Of a stretch of 23,177 bases of DNA, positions 13,887-23,177 are shown in pieces (the first letter of the stretch is position 1; every line of letters begins with the position of its first letter). The notes under the pieces are model-generated. The model saw only the letters and a program-made list of their open reading frames with translations, ran no database searches and was not told the DNA's origin. Both the position numbers and the translations under genes were made by a program. Where the stretch lies: assembly GCA_018398765.1 (NCBI GenBank), contig JAHBMJ010002065.1, forward strand, positions 1 to 23,177, read 5' to 3'. Origin of the DNA: Chromera velia (Eukaryota; Sar; Chromeraceae).

Positions 13887-14116
13887 TAATGTATTCCTAA
13901 AAATGATAGTTTGAATTAATACACACAAAAGTGTGTACTAATTCATTCATCATAATTCTATTAAAATGTATAATAAAACAATACGTAACAAAACATTTTG
14001 AAAAAAGTGATTGTGTAACACTACAGGATTGGTGTAAACTTATCTTTGAGTTATAGGCTAGGAGTCAGGACTATAAAATCAAAATCATTTGTTTTAATTT
14101 AATTATAGAGTGCACC

Positions 14117-14669
14117 TAGTAACCAGGTTTGATTTGAATCATTTGATCAGATTTGATTTGATTTGATTTGACTTGATTAATTTTGATTTGAGGTTAAGGC
14201 TCTAGATTTGCAAATCTAAGCAGATTTGAGGAGATTTGAGGTTTACATCCAGACCTCAATGACAGCCTAAATAAAGACTTTCTTTTCCTTCTTCTTCATC
14301 GTTTCTCTCAATATAAATTGAATCGATTGGATGTGGAACTTTTTCAACCTGTTGAGTGTTTTTTCTTTAGCTTTTAGCCTTTCCCAGGAGATGGCCGGAG
14401 AACCGCGCACAGGTTTACACTGTTTGATGTCGGTTTTAATGGCCTCAGCATATTAAAATCATTATTGCTACGATTGAAACGGGAGGTCTGGGGGGTGGAG
14501 CCCCCTATTGCATAGATTTGAGGTTAAAAGTCAGATTTGAGGTAGATTTGATACAGATTTGATAGGGGTGTGAGAGCAAGCTCCATCAGACTTGCAGATT
14601 TGATTTGAGGTTAAGCCTAACCTCAAATTAAATCAAAATTATATCAAATCAATTTAAACCTGGTCACTA
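14117..14669. mobile_element. hAT-like non-autonomous MITE, 553 bp, with 8-bp target-site duplication
   Basis: The ends are TAGTAACCAGGTTT (14117-14130) and, read inward from the right, TAGTGACCAGGTTT (14669-14656), 13 of 14 identical. The element is flanked by a perfect 8-bp direct repeat, AGTGCACC (14109-14116 and 14670-14677). An 8-bp duplication and a TAGTG terminus matching the hAT consensus YARNG point to the hAT superfamily. More than ten GATTTGA words, often GATTTGAGGTTAA, lie in the subterminal parts, inverted at the right end. Subterminal repeats of this kind are typical hAT transposase-binding sites. There is no coding capacity. Because GTGCAC is itself palindromic, the flank could be misread as an extension of the TIR; the flanking A and C match only as a direct repeat. 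Confidence 0.8.
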
Positions 14670-14677
14670 AGTGCACC

Positions 14678-17140
14678 TGGCTGCACTGTTTAATGTCCAA
14701 AGCTGTTCTTCTATTCAAAGTCTTTTAAAAAAAGTATTCAAAAAAGCAATCATTTCAACTTACTTATTATAATAACTTCTGGTATATATAGTATCTCTAT
14801 ATTGCTTTCATAAGTCTAGTCATAAGTCTCACTGCAGCCTTTCAACCTGTTACTACATGCAGCGATACGCAAGTCACCGAATATCTTTCAGTACATGATT
14901 TTTCTACCGTGACAGCCAAACCGCCAAAGCTTGACCCACTCGGGCCTGGCCAGCAGTTTCCGGATTCAGCGCGCCTCGCCCCAACCAGATGTACGCCTGT
15001 AGGCCGATCCTCAAATCCTCTAGCAAATCTGTTGATCGATCACCTTCATTCGATTGGACCTAAAACTGGACTGACTGCCTACCCAACCGACAGACAGACA
15101 CGGTTGTTGAACCGTCGTTCCGAGACCTTTCCCTTAAACCGACCGCTCTTTTCCTTCCGGAGAGCTGCACGGAGGCAGGCACGGTCTCACTGAGCGTTGC
15201 TTGCAAGATCTATTTTTCTACTCGAGCACGGGTGCAGGAGTTAGAGGTAAACCCCGAAGAGAAGACAGAACAGTCCACTGATCGTGGAGTGCTGGGAAGG
15301 AACTGCTGGCTGGGAGCGGATTTGAGCAAGAATGAGTTTTCTTCTCGAGTTTCTCTCCACGGAGGCACGAGAATGCTATTCTCGGCCAGCAGAGAGAGAC
15401 AAGGAAAGGAAGGAAGTGCATGTGACTGTGGCCCAGAGTCTGTTCATCGGTCGATCCCCTTCTGTCACAAGCACCCCCTTTCCCTCCCTCCCTTCCTCTT
15501 CCCATCTCTTTCCAAAAAAAGGAGCTTGAAAAAGATTCAGCGCAGCGCATGATAGCTCCCCTTGCGCAAGTTCAAATCTTCAAGTGCAAAGGCGGCCGTT
15601 CCATCTAACCAATCAATCGTTCGGCACATGAAATCAGATTGTCCAATAATTGTATTCTCACTTCCGCGACACACGAACAAGCACTACACAAAGCGCTTTC
15701 GTTACAAACACCCAAACCGACGTCTCCCACTTCAAATCGGGCGAAGCAATAGAGTTTTCCTTCTTTTGCGTGCATCTCGACATTCTTGGTTGGTGGTCTC
15801 CTTGAGCCCCCCTTTGGTTTTTTAGAAACGATCTCTTCAGGGGAAGAGAGGGAAAAAAAGGGGCAAAGGTACATCTGCCCGTAGCATGACGACACCCTAC
15901 TTGAGTCCAGATCTTTTGAGAGAGAGGTATGCACACGGCAGTTCGGCATACCAACCAGCAATACGACCTACAAGCAATACCAAACACGAGTCTGACTGCT
16001 CAAACTCACCCTTCTCTCCTGTCCTCTTTCCTTCAGCCAGTCGCCCTAAATTGCTCTCTCTCTCTCTCTCTTTCTGTCTTTTCATCGTTGGGTGCACCCC
16101 AATGCACCAGCATCTTTCGTTTCTGCTCACTTGAAGTGTCAAATATCATGAAAAAAAAAAAATGACCCCGGCAAGGTGCGATAGATTGCCAGACTGCTCG
16201 CGACGAGCTTCGTCCCAACTGATCTTTTTCAAAGATTCGAATGAGTCACGTTCCAAAAACCGTCTTTCTTTCCTCCACTTCTCCTCTTTCCTCTGCTCCC
16301 CGAACTCATTCATCATCGGCTTCCGCCAGCCAGTCCGTCAGTCAGTGAGGAAGCCTCACTTAGCCCAAACAAACGAGCGGAACTCAGGGAGAGCTGAACA
16401 GCTGCGGCAGGGAGGAAGGGTAGGCTCCCTTGCGCTCCCTCTTTTGCTTCTTCCCCTCCCCTCGGTTTTGGTCCCTACGAGCCAGGCCAGGACAAAAGCC
16501 GGACGGACGGACATTCAACAAAGCCCCCCGCGATCTTCTCTGCCGGTGAGTCTCCCTCTCTTCCGTTGGGCACTTTCGCCTCACGTGTGTCTGACCCTTC
16601 TCGGGGGGGGGAAACGCTGTATCTCTATCAAGAGTGTCAAAAAGTAAGTAAGCAAAGGTTGGCCGGATAGGGCCTTCAGGGATCTTTCTCTTATCTCTTG
16701 CTTGCCCTCTCTGTCATCCTCCCCCCATTCCAGCTATACGGTGGGGTGGATGAAAGACAGAAACGGAAGAAAGAGCGAATACAAAGAGACCACTCCCCTG
16801 TTTGTTGGTGCTGCCGGCCTGCAGCAGCCCTTTGAACGAAAAAGTTTGCATACCTGATTGCTTCACTCACTCCAGAATAAAAAAAGTGCGAGGATCAAAA
16901 GGAAAAAGCTTTTCTTTCTTTCTTCCTTCTCAAGAAGACTTCATTACCTTCTCTGTTCTTTTTCAAAAAGAAGCGAAAAGAAAGTCGTCAGACGTGCTCC
17001 TTCCACACGGACATTCCTTTTACTTTTCGTGCATTATCCTTTCGCCTTTTCTTTCTCCTTCTTCGTGCCCTTCTTTTCGGACATGCTTTCTTCCTCACGG
17101 TAACTTCACACCGTAGCGTCCAGCCTTCTGCTCTTTCACT
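14678..17140. other. Gene-poor interval, simple sequence and pyrimidine tracts
   Basis: The AT-rich DNA gives way near 14900 to mixed sequence with CAGACAGA, CTCTCT and TTCTTT tracts. Frames such as 14909-15193 and 16162-16647 have S/R/P-rich, low-complexity translations without recognisable domains. I see no splice-supported exon chain, tRNA or rRNA. It may be a long 3' flank of the minus-strand gene to the right, or intergenic DNA. Confidence 0.45.
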
Positions 17141-17144
17141 ACTT

Positions 17145-17178
<34 letters not shown>
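17145..17178. repeat. (CA)n microsatellite
   Basis: An uninterrupted CA run of roughly 13 units is followed by a CG interruption and more CA. It sits within the gene-poor interval. Confidence 0.95.
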
Positions 17179-18429
17179 TTGAGGAGTGACCTGAGTGATG
17201 GTGATGACATGCGGGTCCGGTCGGACACACCACCCACACTTCACTGACTGACGCACGCTGTCCGATCCACAGACAGGGGACGCCCTTTTGACTTGGATGT
17301 GCACGCACGCCAAGCAAAAGAAAAGGTAGGTCAAGAGGGAGAAAGGCATGGAGCAGGATAGTACACAAAAAAAACGGCAAGGAAAGGTGAGACCCCGTTG
17401 TGTACGATGCACACCCTTCTGTCACTCTTTTCTGTCCTCTCCCTCTGTGAATGCTCCTGGCATTTCTTCACACAAATCCCTCTTTCGATAGGCCCTTCGT
17501 CCTTCTGCTCTCTCTCTCAACTCCCGAAGGCATCAAGCGAGAGGGAGGGGCATCACAAGACATGACAGAGGGAGAGGCTGGATCTGTCCGTCTCTCTGTC
17601 GGACGTTCTTCCTTCCTGTTCCTTTCTTCCTTTTCATCAGCGAGACAGTGGCTCTACAAGCGCACGAGAACGAAAACCGAAAAAGCCGTACAAGAAAATT
17701 ACAGAACACAACAGAACAGAAAAAAAACACACACAACGTACTATCGAAAGAAACGGAATACAAGAGGAGCATTACAAATTTCTTTCTTGCTCTCCACCTC
17801 ACCCCAGGAGGCGTGCAGGACTGTGTCTGTGAAAAGTAAAGGAAGGCCTATCTATTCCTACTCAATCACCCCCCCGTTCCGCTCAGAACGATGCCCATAG
17901 GCAAACTACTTTCCTTCCATCCCCTGCGAGAAGCAAAAGATGCAACGGAGTGCCCTCCCATCCTCCCGTTCTCTATGCATTTTTTCCCTCCTCCCTCTGC
18001 GTCTGAAGGAAGTCAGAGAGCACAGTCGGCACGGACTGCCCCACGGTCTCTTTGAGGAAAATGCACGAAAGAAAAATTCGATGGAAACGCTTCTACCCCG
18101 CCCTGTAGTTTCCCAAGGCCATCGGTCACTTTGTGGTCAACTATCGATAGCAAGGAGCCAACCATCCAGCTTGCTTGGACGGTGTACGCTCCAACGCATT
18201 CCTTGCAACAGAACAATCCAAAAATGTGAACAAACAGACACACACACCAATCAGATATTCAAAAGAAAAATGCCAGCAATACAAAGAAACAGAGATTAAG
18301 AAAAGAAAGAGGAGTGACGCAAGAAAAGAAAGGAAGGAAAGTAACAAAGGAAAGCGTAAAGGACAGATCCAGGGAGAATGGGAGAAATTGGATTACAAAT
18401 CTTTCTGGCTTTCTTCGGTTCGTTCGTGC

Positions 18430-18500
18430 TTCCTTCCGTTCTTTCTTTCTTTCTTCTTTCTTTCTTTCCTTCCTTCCTTCCTTCCTTCGTTCGTTCATTC
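18430..18500. repeat. TTTC/TTCC polypyrimidine microsatellite
   Basis: About 70 bases of CTTT then CCTT units, nearly pure pyrimidine on the + strand, ending in CGTT units. Confidence 0.9.
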
Positions 18501-19435
18501 ATGCTTTTTTTGTGCTTTCAAAAACGGGGCGGCGAGGACAGAATGAAGTGAAGATCGACGGCGGCTTTCTTTCGTTCTTCGACTCTTTTCCTTCTTGCTT
18601 GTGAAGAGATTATGGCCTATGATACAGACACGGAAACCACCATCCCTCCTGACAAACGTCATTTAGACATTCTCGTTAACGAATAGAGAAATACTGCATG
18701 CATGCAAACGCGTGGAAGGCACGAGACATTGTTCTTCTTTTTGTATGGATGGAGTCATGCACGTCCATGCAAGCATCACATGGACCGACCGAAGGAAGCA
18801 CAAAACCAGACAGACAACAGGGGGGACATCGAGGGAAGGGACAAGAACACACACACGTACACAGATACTGATGCAATTACACAGACAGATAGTGCGCAAG
18901 TCTGACCGACAACAGACAAATCAAACCGACACAAGTGCAAAACAATTCTTCGGTCAGTCGGGTCATGCATGTGTTTCTTGTTTTGTTTTGCTTTTTTCTC
19001 CATTTTTTTAGCGGATCAACGAAAGACATGCACACGAGCGACACGCGGACAGATAGTGAGTGGGACTAGCCACTTTCTTTCTATCCTGACAAAAAAGTTT
19101 TTTTTGGTTTTTTTCGCCTCTTCTTTCTGAACGAACCCAGGATCCCCCCAAAGTTCAACTATCCATCTGCCGGCCAACCCGAACGAATCCACAAAGAAGA
19201 GAAGAAACGTCTCCTGCGCGCCTGCTTTCCCTCAGAGAGCGACACGGTTGTTCGAGAGAAACGAACACACGAAAGAGAGACAACCCTCCATTTTCATTCA
19301 TCTATCGTCAATGCAGGAAGAAAAGATTCCGTTCCGTACGGAACAAGCAAGCAAGAAATGAATCATCCATCCATCCATTCATTAAGAGGAATTGAGAGGA
19401 ATTGTACATCTGTTGCTTCACACACATCCATCGAT

Positions 19436-19497
19436 TCCTTCATTCATTCATTCATTCATCCATCCATTCATTCATTCATTCATTCATTCATTCATCC
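19436..19497. repeat. (CATT)n microsatellite with CATC variants
   Basis: About 15 tetranucleotide units, CATT with two CATC units in the middle and one at the end. A shorter CATC run lies at 19365-19381. Confidence 0.95.
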
Positions 19498-20600
19498 AGT
19501 CAAATCAATTTCATGCAGGGAGAAGCGTGGTGGAATGAGCAAAAACTCTTCCTCACTGTCTCTCTCCCCCAAACCCAAACAGGAAACAACAATAGAAGAG
19601 AAACGGCAGCCCCCGTTCGTTTCTTCCTTTTAGAGTCATTCAGCCTTAAAGGCGTCCTCGTCAAAATGCACGCACGCTCGTGTTCTTTATTTCTATTCAA
19701 CCTGCTCAGTGTCAAACGACCTGCACTTTCTTGTGGACCCGCCTTTCTTGATCGAATGGCGCTGTGAACACCCACGCGTGTCTCTCTCTCTCTCTGTGGA
19801 TGCACCTGCGCCCCCCTCCATGCATGCAGTCATGCGGCAGTGTGTGTCCAATCTTTCGTCCGTACTTTTTCATGCAAATCAAAACCTCTCTTTCATTTCC
19901 TGGTAGTAAGTCTTTTTGGAGTTCTGTCCACCTTCAAACCGTCCACTGTCGCGGATCTCCAGACTTTTCGACACAGAGACAGGTCTGACAGATGGCTCCG
20001 CTTTCTTCTCTCTGCGCGGACATTTACACCAGTTTTCTCTCTTTCTGGTCTCTTATCTTGTACGACGAGGTGACCTGACAGAACGAAGAAGCGCACATCA
20101 GAACGGAACGAAGGGTGTGTACACTTTTGGACCAAAAAAAGTCGTTCAGGATGGTCAGACAAAAAGCCAGACGGAAGGAGAGAAGAGGGACGCGAGAAAG
20201 TGCAGGAAGGAGTAAAAGGGATGAGGCCATCAAAGCTGTAAAACGAAAGATACGAACCATCAAACGCAAAACATGTCCTTCATGAAAATGAGTCGGTACA
20301 TCCATTTATCAGTCTTGTGACTTGCAAGGCGTTCTTCTACGAACACAGAGTCACCGAGAAACGGCACATCAGAGAAACTCATGCTCCCACAAACTGACAC
20401 ACACACACACAGACAGACAAATAGGTGGAAACCCCCAGCTTCCCACCCACCCACCCACCCACACATGCATGCATGCAGGTAGGAAAGCGACAGCCCCCCT
20501 CATTCATTCATTCCCTTCCTTCGCCAGACATAAATCGGACGGCCACCTTGTCTCGGACCCAAATAAGGTCTTTGGGTCTAGACAATGACGACAAAAAGTA

Positions 20601-21051
20601 TTAATATATATGCAAACATACAACGGTCATGCTCTTCTGTCATGAATGCCCGGCAAAACTGACTCACACCCTCTCCCTTCTCCCTCTCCTCCTGTCTCCC
20701 TTTGGCCTGCCAGTTTGCATCCCGGCAAAACCTCAGGAAAGAGTCACAGAGACAACGGGCCCATCACTGAACGAGCAAATCGAAAAAGGGGCAGGGAAGT
20801 GGGTGGGGCAGGGGAGGCGGAAGGATTCACTTTGCTTTCAACCGTTGTCCTTTCATGGCGTCGCAATCTCACACAAACGGTGTCCAATGATTTCTGTTTA
20901 CACATCCCTTCGTTGTCACATGTACACTGCCAGACATTGTCATCACAGCGACCACCGTCGTTCCCTTCTCAGCGGCTTTCCTTTCCTTGCTGAACACCCC
21001 TTGTCCTTCCTTCCCACCAAAGCTCACGCAGCAACCACCAAACCAAGAGAT
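20601..21051 (-). other. Likely 3' UTR or flank of the right-hand gene
   Basis: Immediately downstream of the minus-strand stop at 21052, with no coding signal. An ATTAATATATATGC stretch near 20600 is the first AT-rich word after the stop. Confidence 0.35.
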
Positions 21052-22973
21052 CTAACAAAGAGACGGACGGACAGGACAGATATCCTTGCTGCTTTTCCTC
21101 GATTCATTCTCCCCTAATTTTCCTCTCGCTGCCGGTCCTCCTTGTCCCCCCCTTTGTTTTGATCTCTCGTCCCCCCCTTTGTTTTGATCTCTCTGCAGCT
21201 GAATGTGCTGGCTTTGCAACCCCCCCCCGTTGTATGCGTCGTTCAGTCTTGTTCTCGGCACAGCAGCACGAGCCTCTCTCGGACGCCCTCCTGTCCTCGA
21301 TCGGCCTCCTTCACGACCCTGAACAGATACGGTTGCCGGGTGCTCGGCATGCGCGCCCGAGACAGCAGGAGAGACCTGAGAGGGGACTGGTGAAATTAAA
21401 TCTGACAGGTTGGTTGCTTCAACCAGGCCCCTGCTCCAGCGTGGGGGTCCCGAAGGGGTCTGCAGGGAGTCTCTGTCTCTTTCTCTTTCAGTCTCCCCCC
21501 GCTCCTTCTCCCCTCGGACTGCCCTCTCCTCGGCAAAGACGGCTCGTCTGGCTGCTCTGCGGATGTTTGTGGCTCTCGTCGAGGTGGAGGTTGGCGTCTC
21601 CTCGGTGGGTCTACTCCTCCTTTCGTCTCCTGCCTCAATGAAGCCGTCTCGACCTGGACCCCCGGAGGAGGAGGAGGAGTGAGAGTGAGAAGCCGTCGAG
21701 CGGCAGGGGGAATCGGAGGGACGGTCACCCCTCCCGAGGCGCTGGTTCTGATACGACAGCGCCGGTGTTTGAGTTGCGGGAAGGTGGGAACGGGGAGGGA
21801 ACTGCTGGGCATCTCTGTGAGACTGTAGGGAAGAGTTGAGCAGGTGTTGGACGGACGATTCGGTCAGTTTGAGACGTGCCATGACGGCATCGAGAAAGTC
21901 CGAGGTCGCCAGGGGGGAATGGGACTGGTCGGAGGCGGGGGCCTTTGCCGATTGGGCTCTGCGTTCGTGTTGGGGAGGGGCATGGGAATGGTGAGGGGGT
22001 TCGTGTCGGAACGGCGGACTCACGCGTACGTTCCTTCGGTAACTGCGAGGGCCTGCCGACGCCTCTGTGCGGTGGTCATGACGAGTCTCGGGAGAGGCAG
22101 CGACGTTGGAATTGACAGGGGCGACCTGGGGAGAGGGAGGTAGCTGGTGTGGGTCAGAGGGTCGAGTGAGACGCTGGCGCGTCTCTCTCTCTGAGGCGAT
22201 TTGTGCCAGTGCCTGAAGGGAGACCTTGAGTGGGATCGGGTGGATGTCTTTCTTTCCGGCGTGGAAATTTGTAGGGACAGAAGGAATGTCTACCGACGGG
22301 TTGGGGGAAGCGAGCATGCTGGAGATATGGGCAGGGGTCCTGAGATTTGTCTCCTCTCTCTCCCTCTCTCTTTCCGTCTCTGCCCCCCTCACCGGAATAT
22401 CCCCCTCTTCCGTTTCCTCCAGGAGACGGACTGACACGCCGTCAGGGCTCTTCCAGAACCACTCCGATGCCTTCTTGTGCATTCCCCTCGTCTCAGGCCT
22501 CGCGCACTTTGGCTCTTGGTCGTCGTCCCCAATCGAGATCTCTCTCAAGAAGCGCGACGGGTCAATCATGGGGGGGTCTCTCCCTTCTGCGGCTGCTGCT
22601 GTATGGAAAAGTCTCACAGTCATGCGACCATTTGTACGGACGTGAGGGGAGACAACGGAGTCTGACGAGAAAGGGGTATCGTCGGTCCATGGGCTTGTGT
22701 CAGCACCACTGGAGTCGTGAGTATGCGGGGCGTTCGTGTGGGTGCCCCATGGGGAAGTGTGAGTGGGGTGTTGGGAGCCTTGCAGAGTCGGGAAGTCAAG
22801 AATCCTTGGGGGTCGTCGAGCCATCAAGAAAGCCCTTCTCCTCTGCTGCAGGGCCTCCTCCTCCTCTTCCATCTGGACTGAAGGAGAGGGAGAGGGTGGC
22901 AGGGGGGAATTCCTTTGTCCGCCCCTCACAGGCCTCGGGGGGAAGTCCTGCGTGGGGTTGGAGGCTTTTCCAT
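21052..22973 (-). CDS. 3'-terminal exon of a large low-complexity protein (5' end outside the window)
   Basis: A 639-codon open frame follows a good acceptor (tctctctttgtgcag, ending at 22974) in phase 1. Its upstream exons would lie beyond the right edge. An internal ATG at 22872 (MEEEEEALQQRRRAF) would give a 606-residue protein if the upstream exon is untranslated. The product is rich in Ser, Pro, Arg, Glu and Thr and is probably disordered. More ordered-looking pieces are MIDPSRFLREISIGDDD, KASEWFWKSPDGVSVRLLEE, FLDAVMARLKLTESSVQHLL and a charged helix IRRAARRAVFAEERAVRGEK. I do not recognise a family. The last ~30 residues cross a 25-bp tandem duplication. The length of uninterrupted frame and the acceptor support a real exon; the function is unknown. 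Confidence 0.65.
21144..21193. repeat. Perfect 25-bp tandem duplication near the end of the right-hand gene
   Basis: Two exact copies, 21144-21168 and 21169-21193, each made of GT, seven C, TTTG, TTTT and GATCTCTC. The unit is not a multiple of three, so the two copies are read in different frames by the overlapping minus-strand open frame. Confidence 0.95.
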
Positions 22974-23177
22974 CTGCACAAAGAGAGAGGAGAACAAAAA
23001 GTGCTTAGCCTTTTGTCTCGGGGACACTGGGGACACAGGTTGACGGGTACAAACGCACACAGACACGCACACACGGAAGCACACACACACAAACACACGT
23101 ATGTACGCACCCCCACATGCACACTCATACACACACACACAGACACAGAGAGAGAGAGAGAGGGGGGGGGGGGGGGG
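22974..23177 (-). other. Partial intron of the right-hand gene, CA-rich, ending in poly-G
   Basis: Upstream of the acceptor the minus strand is T/C-rich and then GT-rich (+ strand (CA) words at 23050-23145). A GA tract and 17 terminal G close the window. No exon is visible here, so the donor is off the edge. Confidence 0.5.

Larger units (their letters stand above)
12197..14036. mobile_element. DNA transposon relic, 1.84 kb, with terminal inverted repeats and 8-bp target duplication
   Basis: The right end, read inward, is TACACCAATCCTGTAGTG then TTACACAA (14036-14011). The left end is TACACCAATCCT at 12197, continuing after the nested insertion as ATAGTATTACACAA. With the insertion removed the two 26-base ends agree at 24 positions. 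The flanks are AACTTACC (12189-12196) and AACTTATC (14037-14044), 7 of 8 alike, an apparent 8-bp target-site duplication. Subterminal AAGTGTATA/AAGTGTGTA words recur near both ends (about 12517, 12575, 13877, 13930). No intact transposase is present. Family assignment is open: an 8-bp duplication suggests hAT, but the terminal TACAC does not match the usual hAT end. Confidence 0.75.
17179..20600. other. Gene-poor interval with dense tetranucleotide repeats
   Basis: This stretch contains TTTC/TTCC tracts (18430-18500), CATT/CATC tracts (19365-19381 and 19436-19497), CCAC runs near 20445 and CATGCATGCATGC at 20463-20475. No coding region with normal composition was found on either strand. The open frames are translations of repeats (for example KER- or SFIH-rich). 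Confidence 0.45.

Noticed and set aside
14408-14710. Similarity between CACTGTTTGATGTC inside the MITE and CACTGTTTAATGTC just outside it
   Set aside because: The match is short, in direct orientation, and spans an element boundary that is better defined by the TIRs and the 8-bp duplication.
16225-16250. Possible tRNA T-loop word (GATTCGAATG)
   Set aside because: No matching acceptor stem, D-arm or anticodon arm could be laid out around it.
18259-18502. Lys/Glu/Arg-rich minus-strand frames (KERKE repeats)
   Set aside because: They are direct translations of the TTTC/TTCC microsatellite.
19358-19767. SFIH-repeat frames that look like a tandem-repeat protein
   Set aside because: They are a translation of (CATT)n in all frames, with no start context or flanking coding signal.
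21159-22665. Plus-strand frames opposite the right-hand gene
   Set aside because: The minus-strand frame is a single 639-codon exon with a proper acceptor; the opposite frames are shorter and arise from its GC and CT bias.

Overview
This is a 23 kb piece of the nuclear genome of an intron-rich photosynthetic eukaryote with a red-lineage secondary plastid. The spliceosomal GT-AG introns, their long pyrimidine tracts, the plastid leader with Phe just after a signal-peptide cleavage site, and the abundant simple repeats together fit a chromerid such as Chromera velia. That species assignment is inference; other complex-plastid algae, for example a stramenopile, are not excluded. No rRNA, tRNA, CRISPR or prokaryotic operon is visible.

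Layout, left to right. (1) 495-2647, minus: a multi-spanning membrane protein that resembles a drug/metabolite-transporter (DMT/EamA-like) protein, in two or three exons with an uncertain 3' end. (2) 2648-4587: its GC-rich promoter-like stretch, an AT-rich island, and the pyrimidine-rich 3' flank of the next gene. (3) 4588-9292, minus: a complete seven-exon MCM7 gene for a subunit of the replicative helicase. All phases close and give 779 residues. (4) 9293-9997: a divergent intergenic promoter region. (5) 9998-11675, plus: a two-exon gene whose leader reads as signal peptide, transit peptide and twin-arginine lumen signal, so the product probably sits in the thylakoid lumen. (6) 11676-14690: an AT-rich block of DNA transposon debris. 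It holds a 1.84 kb element with 26-bp terminal inverted repeats and an apparent 8-bp target duplication, a ~238 bp structured element inserted inside the left terminal repeat of that element, and a separate 553 bp hAT-like MITE with an 8-bp target duplication. (7) 14690-21051: about 6.3 kb of simple-repeat-rich sequence with no gene I can support. (8) 21052-22973, minus: the large last exon of a low-complexity, probably disordered protein whose 5' end lies outside the window.

The genes do not form a pathway. They are independently transcribed units: a transporter, a replication factor and a plastid protein. The strongest second-look items are the nested transposons, where the inner insertion can be undone on paper to restore the outer terminal repeat, and the hAT-like MITE. 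After these come the shared GC motif and ATGCAT cluster in the promoter regions, and the G-rich and (GT)n tracts that sit directly on MCM7 splice donors.
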